Part shown: positions 62,447 to 64,000 of the stretch, one piece after another
Layout of the letters: each line of letters opens with the position of its first letter
Position numbering within the stretch: position 1 is the first letter of the stretch
DNA from: Coix lacryma-jobi var. lacryma-jobi
Taxonomy: Eukaryota > Streptophyta > Magnoliopsida > Poales > Poaceae
Direction of reading: 5' to 3'
DNA length: 64,000 nucleotides
Assembly: GCA_009763385.1 (NCBI GenBank)
Contig: CM019830.1
Coordinates: 91,080,649 to 91,144,648 of the forward strand
Translations under genes and position numbers: made by a program
The notes under the pieces: generated by a model
The model's database searches: none
What the model was told of the DNA's origin: nothing
Seen by the model: the letters and a program-made list of their open reading frames with translations, nothing else

Positions 62447-64000
62447 TGAAGGACCGAGAAGCTAACCGAAAGCGACCAGAGGGGGGGGGGGGTGAATGGG
62501 AGCTTCAAAATTTCCTTCCGGAAACTAGATGCCACTGTCCCAAAATCAACCCCAAGAGCGAACCCTAGAGCTTGCTAATGTCCACGACCCTAGATATAGG
62601 GTGGATGCTTCCTAGAAGCACAGCGGGACACTAGACAACCCTAGAAAGCCAACGCAAAAGACGGAACTCGAATCCGATCAAGAACGAACGAACCGCGAAC
62701 GAAAACGTGCGAAGCTGGATCGACCGGACTCTGGCCAGCGTCCGGTCAGCAGGGACCGGACGCGTCCGGTCAACAAAAATCGGCTCTGGAACCTTACTGT
62801 TCGCGACTGGACTCACGAGTACGGAGCGTCCGGTCGAGAGCAGTGCGTCCGGTCAGAAACTACAAGCCAAGTGAACAGTACAATGAGCGAGTCCGGTCAC
62901 TTAGCGAAAGGTGCGTTCGGTCAAGTAACGAATCGAACACAGCGAAGGTGTTCATCGACCGGACTCACTGACAGCGTCCGGTCGTTCAACAGGCAGCGTC
63001 CGGTCACCCCGATTCAGGCTGTTCGTTCACCGATTCGACTCGATCTCATCCAAAACAAATCCTCTAGGGATCAAACTTGGTGAGAAGAGCCACAAAGAGT
63101 ATAGTGAGCTATCTCTAAGAGATCATGGCTCGAACCTATCTCCAAATCGATGAATCGAAGAAATTCGGGGGAAGGGAGAAAACTTGACCCGAAACGAAAA
63201 ATCGATCGATCTCCTAGACCGTGAGGTTAGAGGATGATTCCTTCGGTGGAAAGAAGTGCCTCACGATCTAGAACAAACCAGTTCAAACGGAATTACAAAA
63301 GATGAACCGAGCAAAGAGATCAAGCGACGGGAAAATCGTGGGGAAAAAGGGTTCCGCGAAGAACACGAACAAAACACGAATCACACCCACGAATTGCAAG
63401 CCGAAGCGCAAACACACGCTACGACAAGGAGGTTACAGCCTCCTTTCCTCAAAATCAACAGTACACAGAGTTGCAAGTCTCTCTGCGGATCTCAGCTACA
63501 GCAGGGGATGGGAGAGCAGGAAACCCTAAGTGCAGGAAGCAAATAAGATGGCTAAAACTGAGACAACTGAGATAACTGAGATGGGGAGGAGGGTGTCTCC
63601 CCTGGACTACTTATACTAACCTAGACTAAGCCTATTTCCTACTCTACCCCTCTCTAAACTAATTACAGAGCGAACCAGCTAAACCCTAAGGCTATTCTGG
63701 TCCAACCCGCGGTGGTAGGTAGATCCGACGGCCACGCCCGCTCGAACCGAAGCGTTGCCTCGACGCAACCTCTGGATCGCCACCACGTGCCGCCCTCGCT
63801 CTGCACCCCCGGTTTTGTGGCCCAAACCGGGAAACCAGCCTTTTCCAGCAACCCCCGGTTTTGTGGCCCAAACCGGGAAACCAGCCCACCAGCCTGAGTT
63901 TTGTGGCCCAAACTCAGAAACCCGTAGCGCCCGAGTTTTGAGGCCCAAACTCGGAAACCGGCCCATCACCCGAGTTTTGTGGCCAAACTCGGAAACCATC
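62447..64000 (-). repeat. 5' LTR of the right SIRE element, partial
   Basis: It is near-identical to the first 1.55 kb of 42021-44041. The G-run is 12 here and 7 in the partner. It runs off the window within the hairpin array (63810-64000). Confidence 0.93.

Larger units (their letters stand above)
42021..64000 (-). mobile_element. Second SIRE/Maximus-type Copia element, 5' LTR cut by the window
   Basis: The layout is 3' LTR 42021-44041, polypurine tract, 3' noncoding region with a nested CACTA transposon, pol, gag, primer site and 5' LTR from 62447. It is a different subfamily member from the left SIRE element but shares the same architecture. The base TATAG at 42016-42020 is the expected target duplication; its partner lies beyond 64000. 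The LTRs differ by about ten substitutions over 1.55 kb by eye, fewer than the pair of the left element, so this insertion is younger. Confidence 0.92.

Noticed and set aside
1..64000. Host protein-coding or tRNA genes
   Set aside because: No frame outside the elements shows a recognisable host domain. tRNA-like text appears only as primer binding sites of 12-18 bases.

Overview
The window is nuclear DNA of a grass, probably a panicoid such as an Andropogoneae species. The grounds are SIRE/Maximus-type Copia elements with about 2-2.5 kb LTRs, Tat-, Tekay- and Athila-type Gypsy pieces, and a CACTA transposon whose subterminal repeats carry the TTTAGTCCCGGTTGG core familiar from grass genomes. 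The species call is inference from element style. I find no host gene, tRNA, rRNA or CRISPR array. Every open frame of note belongs to a transposable element, so this is an intergenic transposon nest.

Left half (1-33210), minus strand overall. A degraded Tat-like Gypsy element (1518-33210, 5' LTR 32108-33210) keeps a broken gag-protease region. It was split twice: by a deleted SIRE relative (5556-28002, imperfect GCCGG/GCCGA target duplication) and by a Tekay/Del-type LTR on the plus strand (28169 to about 32083). Into the SIRE relative went an almost intact SIRE-type Copia element (8407-20056) with a perfect GAATG duplication. An unrelated Gypsy-like LTR fragment fills 1-1517.

Middle (33211-42020). 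The Tat element interrupts a plus-strand SIRE LTR (33211-35068). It is followed by a second plus-strand LTR fragment (35069-35360) and a minus-strand LTR fragment (35361-37191). A Gypsy element with gag only, a tRNA-Asp-type primer site and a degenerate protease-like domain runs from 37192 to 42020.

Right half (42021-64000). A second autonomous-type SIRE element (minus strand, 5' LTR running off the window) carries gag and pol with one nonsense codon each. A complete 10.76-kb CACTA transposon (44572-55331, TTA duplication) sits in its 3' noncoding region. It encodes an RNase H1-type hybrid-binding domain, a frameshifted TNP2-like transposase, and a second gene whose exons join in frame from a Transposase_24 domain to a Ulp1-type cysteine protease domain.

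How the parts work together: in the SIRE elements the LTR supplies promoter and transcript end, gag the particle protein, and pol the protease, integrase, reverse transcriptase and RNase H. Primer sites and polypurine tracts (AAGGGGGAGAT in all three) mark where DNA synthesis starts. The best unexplained signals are arrays of covarying hairpins in the SIRE LTRs, a splice-acceptor-like sequence at the gag/pol boundary of both SIRE elements, a perfect 170-bp palindrome and a telomere-like array inside the CACTA element, and the transposase-protease gene.
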